DNA of 64,000 bases from Sulfitobacter sp. DSM 110093 (GTDB lineage Bacteria; Pseudomonadota; Alphaproteobacteria; Rhodobacterales; Rhodobacteraceae): NCBI RefSeq assembly GCF_022788715.1, contig NZ_CP085167.1:186001-250000 (forward strand). Direction: 5' to 3'. Shown here one piece after another: positions 37,241-45,078 of the stretch. Each line of letters opens with the position of its first letter. The first letter of the stretch is position 1. The notes beneath the pieces were generated by a model. It saw only the letters and a list, made by a program, of their open reading frames with translations. It was not told where the DNA came from and did no database searches. Made by a program: the position numbers and the translations under genes.

Positions 37241-37771
37241 TCACACACCTTCCTGCCAGAATCGATAAATGCCGACTACAGCTTCCGGAATAGCTTCTGC
37301 TGCCTCGTCTAGGGCTTGGTTGAGGTCTTCTTGAGGGATGCCCATTAGAGAGCTTCCAGCGTCATCCAGCATGTGGAGCATAAGCGGGGTCATAAGATGG
37401 CCCTGCGTACCGCTCTCGGTAAGCCTAAGCCACTTCCTTGGCCTGAGAGAGACTGCGTCTATAAAACCAGCGCACCAATCCATTGCGATCACCTCTCCTT
37501 CTGGCGCTAACCAGAAGCTGGGTTCCACGAATGGTGGATCGTTCAGCAGTTTTTGAAGTATGTTCCCGAACAATGCGACTATGGTTTGTTTGACCCATTC
37601 AGGCACCTCTAGCGTTCCACCGAGAGCCAGAGCGATCCATTCTGTCTCTGGAATCATCTCAGGCGAGCATGCAATCCCGGTCAGAAAACCGTCCAAGTCA
37701 GAGAGCATCAAGCAACCGTCTGGGCTATCATTTGAGCAGAGAAAGACGTCTAAGTTCGCAAGTTCTTGCAT
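37241..37771 (-). CDS. UPF0149 (YecA/YgfB-like) family protein
   Basis: A 176-aa protein. The family signature is DLDGFLTGIACSPEMIP-x-x-EW (about 24-45), with WCAGFIDAVSLRP in the middle. The C-terminal SEC-C zinc motif found in many YecA proteins is missing, so it ends after the helical domain. The function of the family is poorly defined. It is transcribed away from the NACHT gene, with a 435-bp divergent intergenic region between them. Confidence 0.75.
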   Translation of the reverse strand: MQELANLDVFLCSNDSPDGCLMLSDLDGFLTGIACSPEMIPETEWIALALGGTLEVPEWVKQTIVALFGNILQKLLNDPPFVEPSFWLAPEGEVIAMDWCAGFIDAVSLRPRKWLRLTESGTQGHLMTPLMLHMLDDAGSSLMGIPQEDLNQALDEAAEAIPEAVVGIYRFWQEGV

Positions 37772-38206
37772 GCTAAGTAGCCCCGAGTGCTTACAATCAG
37801 ACTATAACCTCGCAAGTGAAAATAAATACTGTGGCGCAATGGCCTTGCTGGCCTCCGCAAAATCACCCGAGCGCTTGCAAGAAAACCGAATCCCGTGAGT
37901 TTGGTCGGCTTCGGAGTTTCATATCTCCCTCAAGTTTGTCGGCTATTTTGCTGATCAGGATATCTCCTTGAGCCGAATCGATTGAGGGAGGAGTGCCGGG
38001 CAACAGCCGAGGCGCTGGCTAAATAAATAACAGGCATCAGGATAGCACGCGATGATCAAGATCAAGCACACCTTGCACTTGGTGAACAGCTCATGCGTCG
38101 CTTGCTGAGATATTAGGTGAGGGGTTGGCGTCTTCAAGCTATCCTGCTTGAATTCATCGGCATCAATGGTACTGATCATAGAGATATTTTTTAAGGAGTT
38201 TATTTC
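37772..38206. other. Divergent intergenic region upstream of the NACHT gene, with a long inverted repeat
   Basis: No gene is visible. Arms at 37925-37944 and 37971-37990 match at 15 of 20 positions as an inverted repeat (perfect outer CTCCCTCAA/TTGAGGGAG and inner TCGGCT/AGCCGA), with a 26-bp loop. The NACHT ribosome site AAGGAG is at 38193-38198. The repeat may be an operator, an RNA structure, or a relic of an insertion. Confidence 0.5.
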
Positions 38207-40102
38207 ATGGCCGCAGAAGCTGGTATCTTAGCGCAAATCGGTATTCAGGGGTTCGCTGGCCTTCTGTCAAATATGGCGACAGCATATACCAATAAGAAAA
38301 TCCGTAAGATAACGGAAAGTTCTGAGGTCATCAAAAGAGATTTGCGCGATCATCTTCAGATCAGCTTCAATAAATGCATGACCGTCAAAACCATCCTAAA
38401 AAGTGATACCGCAGCGAAGACGTTAGAAATTTACGTCGATCAATACTTTAAGCTAGGCGATGAGGAAGTTGATCAGTACTCAATGATAGAATTTATACGC
38501 TCGGGCCAGTCATCAGTCATCATTGGTGAAGGCGGTGGTGGCAAGTCTATGTTTATGAGGTACTTATGGCTTTCTTATTTTGAGAAATCAGATGGGAAGA
38601 TCCCCTTCTTCTTGGAGTTGCGTAATCTGAATAGCTTAACCCATAAAGACATTTCTGATTTTATATTTCACTCAATCGTAAAGTCGGGATCAACCATTCC
38701 GCAGGCTGATTTTAAATCCGCATTGCGGGCGGGGGAGTTCGTACTATTTCTTGATGGTTTTGATGAAGTTAGTTTCGACAGACGCGATCATGTTCAGTCA
38801 ATGATATTGGAGCTTCAGGAAAATAATCCTGAGTTAACAATAGTTGTGACTAGCAGATCAGATGAGCGATTTATGGGGTGGGAAAACTTTCGGCAGGCCC
38901 ATGTCTGCCCCCTCACTGAAGAGGCATCAAAGCTCTTGATTCAGCGAGCTAATTGTGACGAGGACTTGAAGCGAAAATTTCTCTCAAAATTCGATAATCT
39001 TTATTCCGATCACTCAGATTTTCTATCGAATCCCCTCTTAGCGTATATGATGCTAGTCACATTTTCGTACAACCCTGACATTCCAAACAAGATGTTTCAA
39101 TTCTATGAACAGGCATTCGAAGCTCTTTATCATCGGCATGATCTTACCAAAGGATACAAGAGGAAGTTTCATGTTGAGCTAGATAAGTTCGATTTTATTC
39201 GTTTGACGTCATATCTGTGTTTAAAAACATATTACGACCAGACTGTTGAATTTTCGAGGGGTGACCTGCTTTCTGCGGTAGAAGCAGTAAAGGGAATTGA
39301 ATCGGTTTCTATCGATGCGGATGCGTTTGTTGACGATCTAGTTCAAAGTGTCTGTATCCTGAAGATGGAAGGGCTGACATACACATTTACTCATCGATCA
39401 TTCCAGGAGTACTTTGCTGCTCACTGTATCGCCCGAATTGCCTCAAGAAACTTGGATACCCTCTTCTCTGTTTTTTCCAAGCGCCATAGTGATAAAGTGC
39501 TATCTATGGTTGCGGATATAAACCCTGATCTGTTCAGAGAAAAATTTCTGATCCCAAACCACAAGAAATTTAGTTCCTTCATAGACCGGAAAAGCGAGCG
39601 TAACTTGGCTGTTGGCTTTGGCTGTAGGATCGGCGCTACATTTCGAGTGTTGGATTTTCAACAGCACACCAAGAGTCGCAGTGATCGGCGTGCGTACAAT
39701 ATCAGTATCGAGACCACCGGCGATATGGCTGACTTCTATCATGCAGTCATGGCCGTAGTCGACCGAAAGACTACCACTGTTAGTGAAGTCTTCGACAAGA
39801 ACGATGCCGAATTTGTTGAGATTTCGAGAGCCTACTCCCCGTTTGGGGTCGCCGATATTAGGATTGATTTTGGGGCCAATGCGCTCGAGTTTACCTATCT
39901 AAGTAAGACTGGAGGACTAGCAGGGGGGGCCAAAGAAGAGGCTGAGGTACCAGAAGAGAGCAAAGAAATCCTAATTAGAGCATTTCGCAACTCAGGAATG
40001 AATGAGTATCTCGAACGCCGAGCTCGCTCGATGATCGACTTTGTGAAAGGCGAGGCGCTCAAGCATCAGAATGTAACCGGTGCATTCTCCGATCTCTTCT
40101 GA
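38207..40102 (+). CDS. NACHT-domain NTPase, probable NLR-like antiphage protein
   Basis: A 631-aa STAND NTPase. Residues 1-100 are a helical N-terminal region. The NACHT module has Walker A GEGGGGKS at 107-114, the extended Walker B LFLDGFDE at 180-187 with the NACHT-typical second acid, and sensor-1 TSR at 215-217. The winged-helix end THRSFQEYFAAH lies at about 395-406. Residues 406-631 form a C-terminal domain I do not recognise, likely the sensor. No leucine-rich, WD40 or TPR repeats are visible. Bacterial NACHT proteins (bNACHT) protect against phages in experiments; this one fits by architecture and island context. It has a good AAGGAG site and AT-rich codon use. Confidence 0.85.
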   Translation: MAAEAGILAQIGIQGFAGLLSNMATAYTNKKIRKITESSEVIKRDLRDHLQISFNKCMTVKTILKSDTAAKTLEIYVDQYFKLGDEEVDQYSMIEFIRSGQSSVIIGEGGGGKSMFMRYLWLSYFEKSDGKIPFFLELRNLNSLTHKDISDFIFHSIVKSGSTIPQADFKSALRAGEFVLFLDGFDEVSFDRRDHVQSMILELQENNPELTIVVTSRSDERFMGWENFRQAHVCPLTEEASKLLIQRANCDEDLKRKFLSKFDNLYSDHSDFLSNPLLAYMMLVTFSYNPDIPNKMFQFYEQAFEALYHRHDLTKGYKRKFHVELDKFDFIRLTSYLCLKTYYDQTVEFSRGDLLSAVEAVKGIESVSIDADAFVDDLVQSVCILKMEGLTYTFTHRSFQEYFAAHCIARIASRNLDTLFSVFSKRHSDKVLSMVADINPDLFREKFLIPNHKKFSSFIDRKSERNLAVGFGCRIGATFRVLDFQQHTKSRSDRRAYNISIETTGDMADFYHAVMAVVDRKTTTVSEVFDKNDAEFVEISRAYSPFGVADIRIDFGANALEFTYLSKTGGLAGGAKEEAEVPEESKEILIRAFRNSGMNEYLERRARSMIDFVKGEALKHQNVTGAFSDLF

Positions 40103-40176
40103 TGCTAGGGGTTGCCTTCTTGTAAATGCTCTTGGCAGTAAAGAAGGCAACCCTTTCGTAGGTTGATTAACTGGCG

Positions 40177-40728
40177 CTAGCAAATTGAATTGGCTATCCG
40201 ATAGACCGATCTTTCAGAAATTCCTACTGCAAGCGCTATTTTCCGCTTAGATCGTCCTTGGTTGAGTAGGCTTTCAACCTGAGTTGCTTTTGCCATCGCA
40301 GTTGGTTTCCTTCCTTTATACTTTCGCTCCGCTTTAGCTTTAGCGATACCTTCAAGCTGGCGCTCCAACATCATTTCGCGTTCGAACTGAGCAACTGACC
40401 CGAAAACATTTAGCATCAGCTTTCCCGTTGCGGTGGCTGTATCTAAGCCAAGGTCGATAACCCTCAGGCCGACACTTTTACTTTCAAGTTCTTCAACAAT
40501 CTCCCCAAGGTGCCTTACGGATCTTGCCAAACGGTCCAGCTTAGTAACCACGAACACATCGCCTTCCCGACAGAACCCGATGGCCTCTGAGAGCGCCTCA
40601 CGAGGCCCTACAGAGCTCCTTTGCTCTTCCCATACCCTGTCACACCCGACAGCTTCCAGCGCGTCTCTCTGAGAGTCAAATCCTGCTTTTTGTTCGAGTG
40701 TCGATGTTCTTGCATATCCTATGAGCAT
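40177..40728 (-). CDS. Serine recombinase (resolvase/invertase family)
   Basis: A 183-aa small serine recombinase. The N-terminal catalytic domain has the nucleophile S9 in GYARTSTLEQ, the Arg box TKLDRLARSV and the E-helix GKLMLNVFGSVAQFEREMML. The C-terminal HTH is GRSKRKIALAVGISERSVYR. All key residues are present. Such enzymes resolve dimers or invert DNA. Repeats that look like res half-sites lie directly upstream (40742-40860), suggesting that it acts there. It could keep the excised element monomeric. Confidence 0.94.
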   Translation of the reverse strand: MLIGYARTSTLEQKAGFDSQRDALEAVGCDRVWEEQRSSVGPREALSEAIGFCREGDVFVVTKLDRLARSVRHLGEIVEELESKSVGLRVIDLGLDTATATGKLMLNVFGSVAQFEREMMLERQLEGIAKAKAERKYKGRKPTAMAKATQVESLLNQGRSKRKIALAVGISERSVYRIANSIC

Positions 40729-40741
40729 TGCGTGCCTTTCT

Positions 40742-40860
40742 TGTCTGCCAATGATGTCTAAGAAGTTGCGGCAGGGTGTCTGCCAAAAGTCTAAACCGAC
40801 TTCATTGTCTGCCTATTCCGATACATCGTTGGTCTGACACATGGGCAAGGTCTATTGGCA
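40742..40860. other. Candidate res site with repeated TGTCTGCC motifs
   Basis: TGTCTGCC occurs three times in direct orientation at 40742, 40777 and 40806, with inverted partial copies at 40834-40839 (CTGACA) and 40855-40860 (TTGGCA). TGTC-starting half-sites are typical of Tn3-type resolvase sites. The block starts just upstream of the resolvase start codon, where res sites usually lie. The rest of the gap to 41144 shows no gene. Confidence 0.5.
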
Positions 40861-41136
40861 GGCTCGGAATGGGCTCAGATAGGCATTGAGCCTTGTGAAT
40901 CTAAGGCACTTAAGGGGGGGTAGGGGGTTGAAAGAGATCACTTCAAAAAAGGGGTTGGCTTTACTGTTGTTATTGTTGTTGGAATTTGCCGCCCGTCTGC
41001 CCAGCGCTTACTGTACAAAGTAACGCTCATAGTAAGTCATAAGTAGTCGACAAGGATGACTCATTCTCTGAGTCTCTCAGTGCCTACTCACAGAAAGGGT
41101 GTAGGGAGGTTAGCGAAACAATAATATGAAACTTGA

Positions 41137-41144
41137 TACTCTTG
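41137..41144. repeat. IS66 target-site duplication, left copy
   Basis: TACTCTTG, repeated exactly at 43664-43671. The 8-bp length is that expected for IS66 insertion. Confidence 0.93.
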
Positions 41145-41244
41145 GTAACCACTCGATTGGGACCACCTGCCTGATCTGCTGATGATTTGCTAAGAGACGT
41201 GCTTAACGACGTCGTTAGCGACGTGTCTTAGGTGGGGGTCGGCT

Positions 41245-41619
41245 ATGCGTGGTGAGATACTGGGGTTTGAACGTCGGCGGCGCTGGAGCGACGAAGAGAA
41301 GCTTGGAATTGTCATGTCGGTGGACACGGATGGTGCGACGGTCACGCAGGTGGCGCAGCGCCACGAGATCACGCGGCAACAGATCTATGCGTGGCGGCAT
41401 GATCTGAAGAACAAAGGACTTTGGTCGCCTGACGCAGGTGCGCTCTTCCTTCCTTTCGATATTCCTGAACACGGCGTTCCCGCCATCGCTGACACACCCA
41501 CCGTCGCGGCCCCGATGGCTGTCGAACTGCGCTTGCGCAACGGCCGCAGCCTGCACTTCGACAGCAACATGGCTGCCTTGGCGCTGACGCAGCTAATCCG
41601 TGCTGTGGAAGCAGTATGA
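41245..41619 (+). CDS. tnpA: IS66 accessory protein TnpA
   Basis: A 124-aa protein with an N-terminal helix-turn-helix of the IS3/IS911 type (RRWSDEEKLGIVMSV, then ATVTQVAQRHEITRQQIYAW). It is required together with TnpB for transposition of IS66-type elements. The stop codon overlaps the tnpB start (ATGA), a coupling typical of these elements. Confidence 0.93.
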   Translation: MRGEILGFERRRRWSDEEKLGIVMSVDTDGATVTQVAQRHEITRQQIYAWRHDLKNKGLWSPDAGALFLPFDIPEHGVPAIADTPTVAAPMAVELRLRNGRSLHFDSNMAALALTQLIRAVEAV

Positions 41620-41963
41620 TTGGTCCGGGCACTGGCGTTCGCGTCTACGTGGCTTGCGGTGTCACGGACATGCGCAAGGGCATTGCTGGTCTTGCTGCGC
41701 TGACCCAGGATGTCCTGCGCCAGAAGCCGACGGGCGGTGCGGTCTTCGCCTTTCGCGGCCGCAGGGGAGATCGGCTCAAGCTTCTGTATTGGGACGGTCA
41801 GGGCTTTTGCCTCTATTATAAAGTCCTGGAACGCGGCCGCTTCCCTTGGCCTGCAATGACCGAGGGGGCCGCCCGTCTGACGTCCGCGCAGCTTGCAATG
41901 TTGTGGGAAGGCATTGACTGGCGCAGGCCGGATTGGGGCGCGCCGCCCGCTCGCGTGGGCTGA
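41616..41963 (+). CDS. tnpB: IS66 accessory protein TnpB
   Basis: A 115-aa IS66 Orf2 protein. The conserved signature is YVACGVTDMRKGIAGLAALT with the central FRGRRGDRLKLLYWDGQGFC and the near-terminal MLWEGIDWRRP. Its biochemical role is unclear, but it is needed for transposition in studied IS66 members. This is not the RNA-guided TnpB of IS200/IS605, which shares only the name. Confidence 0.95.
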   Translation: MIGPGTGVRVYVACGVTDMRKGIAGLAALTQDVLRQKPTGGAVFAFRGRRGDRLKLLYWDGQGFCLYYKVLERGRFPWPAMTEGAARLTSAQLAMLWEGIDWRRPDWGAPPARVG

Positions 41964-42019
41964 ATATATAGGCTAAAACGCTTTGTTTTTATGGCGCTAT
42001 CACGTGCATTGTGGTAGCC

Positions 42020-43639
42020 ATGTGCATGTCGAATGTAACGCAAAACCTCCCCGATGATCCCGCCATATTGAAGGCGATGATTGCGGCTTTGCAGGCGGAA
42101 AATGCCAAGATCTCGGCGACATTGCGGGTCCACGACCAGCTGGTTCAGGCCCTCCGCCTGCGGATCGCAAAGTTGCAGAAGCTGGCCTTCGGCAAGTCAT
42201 CGGAAAAGATCGAGCGCGAGATCGAGCAGCTGGAACTGGCCCTTGAAGACTTGCTACTGGCCGTGGCCGAGGGCGATGAAGCGCCCATCGACGAAGGTCA
42301 GGACGAGCCGGCACCGGATGATCCCTCTGCGCCCGCGCTGCGTCGACGTCCACGTGTCTCGGATGCGACACCGCGCGAGCGTCGTGAACTTGATCCCGGC
42401 ACATGCTGCGCTGACTGTGGCGGCGATCTGCGCGTGGTGGGTGAGGATGTCAGCGAACTGCTGGACATGATTGCAGCCCAGATGAAGGTGGTTCAGATCG
42501 CCCGGATCAAGAAGTCCTGTCGCCGCTGCGAGCGGATGGTGCAGGAGCCTGCACCCAGCCGTCCGATCCCGGGCAGCATGGCAGGCCCGAACCTGCTGGC
42601 TCATATTTTAGTCGCGAAGTTTGACGATCATCTTCCCTTATATCGCCAGCACGAGATCTTCGCCCGCATGGGCGCAGACATCCCCGAGACCACCCTTGTG
42701 GGCTGGTGCGGGCGGGCCATGAAGGCCTTGTCGCCACTGATCGAACGGATCGAGGCTGACATCATGGGCAGCGACCTGCTGCATGCGGATGACACGCCGA
42801 TCCGGGTGCTGGACCGATCTTTGCGCGACAAAGGGCTTGGTAAAGGCGTCAGGCAGGGACGGATCTGGGCCTATGTGCGTGACCAGCGCCCATGGGCGGG
42901 GGATGCGCCACCTGGAGCCGTCTATCGGTTTGCGCCGGATTGGAAGGAGGAGCATGTCTTGGACCACCTGGCTAATGCCAGCGGTATCCTTCAGGCAGAC
43001 GGTTACAAGGGTTATGCCAAGCTTTACGCGCCTGGACCTGATGGTTTGCCTCGTTTACGCGAGGCTTCCTGTTGGGCGCACCTGCGCCGTGACTTCCACG
43101 ACTTCTGGGCATCGACCAAATCCGAGATCGCCCGCGAGGCGCTCGACCAGGTCGGCAAACTCTATGACGTTGAGCGCGATATCAGTGGCCAGCCTGCTGA
43201 CGTCCGTTACGCGGCACGTCAAAAGTTCAGCCTGCCGAAGGTTGAGGCGTTCTTTACTTGGTCCGAGCAACAGCTCTTGGGCATCCCGGGAAAGAGCAAT
43301 TTGGCCAAGGCCTTCCGCTATGGCCTCAACCGTCGGGAAGCCTTCAGCTTGTTCCTGGAAGACGGTCGCGTGGCCATCGACAATAATCCAGCTGAACGCG
43401 CCCTGCGACCGATTGGAATCGGAAGAAAGAACTGGCTGTTTGCCGGGGCCGACACCGGTGCAGAAACACTCGCCCGCGCCATGACGATCATTGAAACCGC
43501 AAAGCTAAACGGCCTCAACCCACAGGCCTATCTCGCTGACATCCTCGACCGCATCCATGATCACAAGATCAACCGCTTAGATGACCTGCTGCCGTGGAAC
43601 TGGGTGCCGATGGCTGCGCAAAACAATCAAGCTGCATAA
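42020..43639 (+). CDS. tnpC: IS66 transposase TnpC
   Basis: A transposase of about 539 aa. The N-terminal coiled-coil region (ILKAMIAALQAENAKISATL) is followed by a zinc-ribbon (CCADCGG, then CRRCERM) and the IS66 catalytic core. DDE-type acidic residues lie in LLHADDTPIRVL and GILQADGYKGYAK and in the Glu of IDNNPAERALRPIG. The C-terminal LPWNWVP tail is usual. Met codons at 42020 and 42026 are both possible starts. The gene is intact, so the element may be active. Confidence 0.94.
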   Translation: MCMSNVTQNLPDDPAILKAMIAALQAENAKISATLRVHDQLVQALRLRIAKLQKLAFGKSSEKIEREIEQLELALEDLLLAVAEGDEAPIDEGQDEPAPDDPSAPALRRRPRVSDATPRERRELDPGTCCADCGGDLRVVGEDVSELLDMIAAQMKVVQIARIKKSCRRCERMVQEPAPSRPIPGSMAGPNLLAHILVAKFDDHLPLYRQHEIFARMGADIPETTLVGWCGRAMKALSPLIERIEADIMGSDLLHADDTPIRVLDRSLRDKGLGKGVRQGRIWAYVRDQRPWAGDAPPGAVYRFAPDWKEEHVLDHLANASGILQADGYKGYAKLYAPGPDGLPRLREASCWAHLRRDFHDFWASTKSEIAREALDQVGKLYDVERDISGQPADVRYAARQKFSLPKVEAFFTWSEQQLLGIPGKSNLAKAFRYGLNRREAFSLFLEDGRVAIDNNPAERALRPIGIGRKNWLFAGADTGAETLARAMTIIETAKLNGLNPQAYLADILDRIHDHKINRLDDLLPWNWVPMAAQNNQAA

Positions 43640-43663
43640 GCGCGGTATCAATGGAGCGGTTAC

Positions 43664-43671
43664 TACTCTTG
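43664..43671. repeat. IS66 target-site duplication, right copy
   Basis: TACTCTTG, identical to 41137-41144. Confidence 0.93.
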
Positions 43672-43695
43672 CTTCAGGTTGTACAGACAAGCTAA

Positions 43696-45045
43696 TTAGT
43701 ACGTCATGGCGGGCAATACATTGCATTGGGTGACATAGGCCTGCTGAAGTAAGGACCTAGTCAATTCCTTTTTTGACTGGGGCACGATCAGGCTGTCATG
43801 AACGGGAAGGCTTGGCACTGTGTGTTCATTCATCAGGCAAAGCATCACTGACAGGAAAGCTTCGGATTCATGGTATTGCAGAACAGACCAATCCAAATCC
43901 GTTTCCTCTAGTTGGGAGAGAGCTGGGTACTTGGCTAGAATGGCATTAACAACTTCGCCGATTTTCGGCACTTCACTGACATCTATGCCGTCTACTTCGG
44001 CAATGCCTTTCTTAGCACCGCGAGGCCATCTGGTTGGCATTTCCCCTTTCCCAAAGGCAGCAGTTATCACTTGCTTCACTGCAGCTCGGGAGTAACCGTC
44101 CAACGAGTATAGGTCGCTGGAAACTTCGTTCAGTTCGCCATTAAGACCCAAGAATATCGTAAGGTGGCTTGCACTGATGTCCAGCTCAGCCGTTTCTTCA
44201 CCGTTGACAGTGATTAGGTTTCTTTCGCTCGAGGGAAGGGTCTGAAAGTTGTCTGGGCCCACAGCGTAAATGCGCCCCCCCTTGTTCCAGCTGAAGGCGG
44301 GGTCGTCGGCCATGTGAAACAGACGCCTTAGCCGGGGCTTGGTTGGGAAGCTGTAGGTTTGTTGGTCCAAGAACTCGTTCAGTAGCCATATCGGCTCAGC
44401 TTGATCGCTTAGTGCTTTCGGCTTGAAAGTTGCCTTTTTCCCATCGCAAGTTTTAGCCTCTATTGGGAAGCTGGCCCGATGAGCGTATTCGATATGGTCC
44501 TGAATATAAGCAGGCTCAACTCCTGATCGTTTGGTCAGATTGACCAGTCTTTCCGTAGCTCTCACCCGTCGGGCAAAGCCTCTACGTCGATAAGCTTCAC
44601 CGTCAAAGTCGTCGAGCGGGCTAAAGCCTACAAAGAATTCGACAAGGCCATGATCCTCCCACACCTCTATCACTGCCTCTAACTGTCGTCGGGCAGCCAA
44701 ATTGTTAGCGTAGTCATCCTGATTAGTGGGATGATAACAACATCCCAAAGCGGCTTCGTTGTTAGAGTGGATCATCAGATCGGACCAAAATGCAGAAAGG
44801 CTAGCTAGCAGACGTTTCTCCTCTTCAATGGTTCGCCTACGAGACCTTTTGCCTGTTTTCAGCTCGATTTGCATGAGCTCGTCGGTGAGTGTCCTAGTGA
44901 GAGCAATAGCCTCTCGTGATTTTGGCCTATAAAGTAACTCTGCCATTTGGGCTGCTCGCAAGATTTCGCCCTTCTGATCTGGGTTATCAGGAATAGGGGC
45001 GAGAGCTGGTCGTAGGGGAAGTGCTGATCCGTCCTGTGTGGTCAT
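43696..45045 (-). CDS. Minimal polymerase-like protein with family-A/T7-type palm motifs
   Basis: A 449-aa protein of no named family known to me. Three ordered motifs match the palm of family-A DNA polymerases and single-subunit RNA polymerases. Motif A is ELDISASHLTIF with D289. Motif B is YSRAAVKQVITAAFGKG with R320, K324, F331 and G332; T7 RNA polymerase has R-x3-K-x7-YG, so this is one residue shorter. Motif C is SLPVHDSLIVP with H416 and D417. A GGRIY element (256-260) and RNLITVNGEET precede motif A. The first 230 residues are helical and unassigned, with no exonuclease motif seen. It lies 33 bp downstream of the integrase in the same direction, so a role in replicating or repairing the mobile element is inferred. 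Confidence 0.7.
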   Translation of the reverse strand: MTTQDGSALPLRPALAPIPDNPDQKGEILRAAQMAELLYRPKSREAIALTRTLTDELMQIELKTGKRSRRRTIEEEKRLLASLSAFWSDLMIHSNNEAALGCCYHPTNQDDYANNLAARRQLEAVIEVWEDHGLVEFFVGFSPLDDFDGEAYRRRGFARRVRATERLVNLTKRSGVEPAYIQDHIEYAHRASFPIEAKTCDGKKATFKPKALSDQAEPIWLLNEFLDQQTYSFPTKPRLRRLFHMADDPAFSWNKGGRIYAVGPDNFQTLPSSERNLITVNGEETAELDISASHLTIFLGLNGELNEVSSDLYSLDGYSRAAVKQVITAAFGKGEMPTRWPRGAKKGIAEVDGIDVSEVPKIGEVVNAILAKYPALSQLEETDLDWSVLQYHESEAFLSVMLCLMNEHTVPSLPVHDSLIVPQSKKELTRSLLQQAYVTQCNVLPAMTY

Positions 45046-45078
45046 GAATGCTTTGCTTCCTTTCGTGGTTGCTTAGAC

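Larger units (their letters stand above)
41145..43663. mobile_element. Complete IS66-family insertion sequence
   Basis: A 2519-bp element carrying tnpA, tnpB and tnpC. The ends are inverted repeats starting GTAACC: the left end (41145-41164) and the right end (43644-43663, minus strand) agree at 16 of 20 positions. A perfect 8-bp duplication, TACTCTTG, flanks it. It is GC-richer than the surrounding island, so it probably came from a different host background. It inserted between the res-like region and the 3' end of the polymerase-like gene and does not interrupt a recognisable gene. Confidence 0.95.

Noticed and set aside
41018..41028. GTAACGCTCAT as possible IS66 left end
   Set aside because: The end at 41145 gives a better inverted repeat and an exact 8-bp duplication with the right flank.
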